From NCBI GenBank assembly GCA_944322585.1, contig CALUPB010000002.1:68729-132728 (forward strand): a stretch of DNA of 64,000 nucleotides, read 5' to 3'. Made by a program: the position numbers and the translations under genes. Source of the DNA: an uncultured Bacteroidales bacterium. Lineage in GTDB: Bacteria > Bacteroidota > Bacteroidia > Bacteroidales > UBA932. Positions within the stretch are counted from its first letter, which is position 1. Every line of letters begins with the position of its first letter. Shown piece after piece: positions 62,910-64,000 of this stretch. The notes beneath the pieces were generated by a model. That model was not told the origin of the DNA. It saw nothing but the letters and a program-made list of their open reading frames with translations, and did not search any database.

Positions 62910-63971
62910 ATGAAATGTTATTCCATAATACTTTGTGCCGGTCTGGTCCTGTCGTGCAGTACAGGACCGGATATAAATGACAGAAAACCGGTTACGGATT
63001 ACATATCCGGACAGGTTCTGTATAGTCGGGATTTAATCGGTGATACTTTCATCGGCATAACCGGAGATACCGTATTGATGGAATTCTATAAGGCCGATAA
63101 AATCTGCGGTATATTCAAGGTGGAAGGCGATTCTCTCGTGAAAATAAATGAAGTACTGTACAGAGGCAGAGGGCCGAACGAATTTCTCACTCCTATGCTG
63201 AAAATCAGCGGAGACAGCCTGTATGCAGTAGACAGAAATGGTCGTGGCCCGGGCAAGATATGCCGGATGTCACTCGGAGATTTGTCAGTTATGGGGAATA
63301 ATCATGCTTCATGGGAAGGGTCAGATTTGACATGGAGCAATCCTATGAAGTCCGGGAGCGATTTCCAGCCGTTGGGAGAGGGACGGATATTGCTGACCGG
63401 AGATGTCTATGGCGCCATGAACATTCTTTCTGTTCTTGACGTACGTGAACGGAAACGGACGCAGGTCGGGTATTGGATAAAAGACGGGTATACTGGTCCG
63501 GTTATTCCCAAGCAGTCCATCTATACTGCCGGAGCTTCGCTTTCCCGTAAGGGAGACAGGATCCTGTATGTATGCGGAGAAGGGAGGTATATGGAATTGC
63601 TTGATTTGCGGGACGGGAAAATCGTTGATAGAAAGGCGATATATTCAGAGTATCCGAAATATGCTGATATTGACGGTCTCAATTTCGGAGCTGACATAAA
63701 AGGCAACAGGGGCATGAAAGTATATGCGACATCGGATTATATATATGCAATGCTTTATGGCTCATTGGACTACTCCAAGACATATAAAGGATATCCGTGC
63801 TATTTCTTCGATGAGGTGGAGGTTTATGACTGGGAGGGGAATTTTGTCCGGAATTACCGGACATCGCAGCCGTTTATGACATTTGCGGTAGCGGATGACG
63901 ACAGTGCGCTGTATACGCTTTCAATGGATTTGGATACATCGGAGCCACAAATGGTAAAGTATGATTTATGA
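62910..63971 (+). CDS. Six-bladed beta-propeller (TolB-like) lipoprotein 4
   Basis: 353 residues. Lipobox VLSC. Hallmark LYRGRGPNEFLTP near residue 88. Further blade features: SGDSLYAVDRNGRGPGKI and VEVYDWEGNFVRNYRTSQPF, the latter typical of the BF3164/TolB-like group. It starts 1 bp after peptide 4, the tightest coupling of the four units. Confidence 0.85.
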   Translation: MKCYSIILCAGLVLSCSTGPDINDRKPVTDYISGQVLYSRDLIGDTFIGITGDTVLMEFYKADKICGIFKVEGDSLVKINEVLYRGRGPNEFLTPMLKISGDSLYAVDRNGRGPGKICRMSLGDLSVMGNNHASWEGSDLTWSNPMKSGSDFQPLGEGRILLTGDVYGAMNILSVLDVRERKRTQVGYWIKDGYTGPVIPKQSIYTAGASLSRKGDRILYVCGEGRYMELLDLRDGKIVDRKAIYSEYPKYADIDGLNFGADIKGNRGMKVYATSDYIYAMLYGSLDYSKTYKGYPCYFFDEVEVYDWEGNFVRNYRTSQPFMTFAVADDDSALYTLSMDLDTSEPQMVKYDL

Positions 63972-64000
63972 TGGCGTTATTGAAGGAACTGTTATGAAGT
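63972..64000 (+). other. Window end, possible start of the next gene
   Basis: An ATG at 63994-63996 begins MK and runs off the window. An ATG overlapping the previous stop gives only nine codons. Nothing further can be said. Confidence 0.2.

Noticed and set aside
1-64000. tRNA, rRNA or CRISPR-Cas genes
   Set aside because: No cloverleaf-type sequence, rRNA signature or cas-like protein was noticed; a dedicated search (tRNAscan, Infernal) was not possible here.

Overview
The window is a bacterial chromosome fragment from the Bacteroidota, most likely order Bacteroidales. The evidence is two SusC/SusD pairs, a one-protein hybrid two-component regulator, several promoters of the TTTG-N19-TAnnTTTG type, many lipoproteins with acidic residues after the lipobox cysteine, and four NVEALT-family peptide genes. 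I cannot name the genus from sequence alone. Most of the window is moderately GC-rich. An AT-rich islet at about 11.6-14.1 kb and the peptide locus at 57-64 kb stand out in base composition.

Layout. 1-3.3 kb holds housekeeping genes (partial acpP, uvrC) and a TlpA-type thioredoxin lipoprotein. 3.5-5.05 kb is a DUF4143 ATPase gene set inside a repeated sequence. 5.2-11.5 kb is a tripartite RND efflux operon headed by a small lipoprotein. 11.6-14.4 kb is an accessory islet: an AlbA_2-domain remnant, an AbiE-type toxin-antitoxin pair (DUF6088 plus AbiEii), a second copy of the repeated sequence carrying a symmetric array of six inverted 10-bp boxes, and a lipoprotein gene apparently cut off at the repeat's end. 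14.4-24 kb has a REP-like structured element, a GH97 glycosidase, mutS, a glycosyltransferase and a YfhO membrane protein. 24-29 kb groups TatC and TatA with a Tat-signal Gfo/Idh/MocA oxidoreductase, a second oxidoreductase and a DUF1080 (3-keto-disaccharide hydrolase) lipoprotein; these could form a periplasmic keto-sugar pathway.

29-57.3 kb is one large polysaccharide utilisation locus read outward from divergent promoters near 39.0-39.2 kb. Leftward: GH28-like beta-helix protein, GH20 hexosaminidase, hybrid two-component sensor/regulator, GH3. Rightward: a lipoprotein with a possible phosphodiester-glycosidase-like end, SusC, SusD, SusC, SusD, two tandem DUF4091 lipoproteins, and a transglutaminase-like protein broken by a 2-nt shift in an (AT)4 tract.

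57.4-64 kb is the most unusual part. A small-peptide gene with an almost invariant leader (ending in N[VI]EALT) and a completely different mature tail is followed each time by a six-bladed beta-propeller lipoprotein. The unit occurs four times in tandem. One unit also has a lipoprotein with a CxxC thioredoxin-like motif, next to a peptide with six cysteines. Leader DNA and a 5' hairpin are conserved while the tails are unrelated, which suggests a cassette-like peptide system with dedicated surface or periplasmic partner proteins. Its function is not shown by the sequence.
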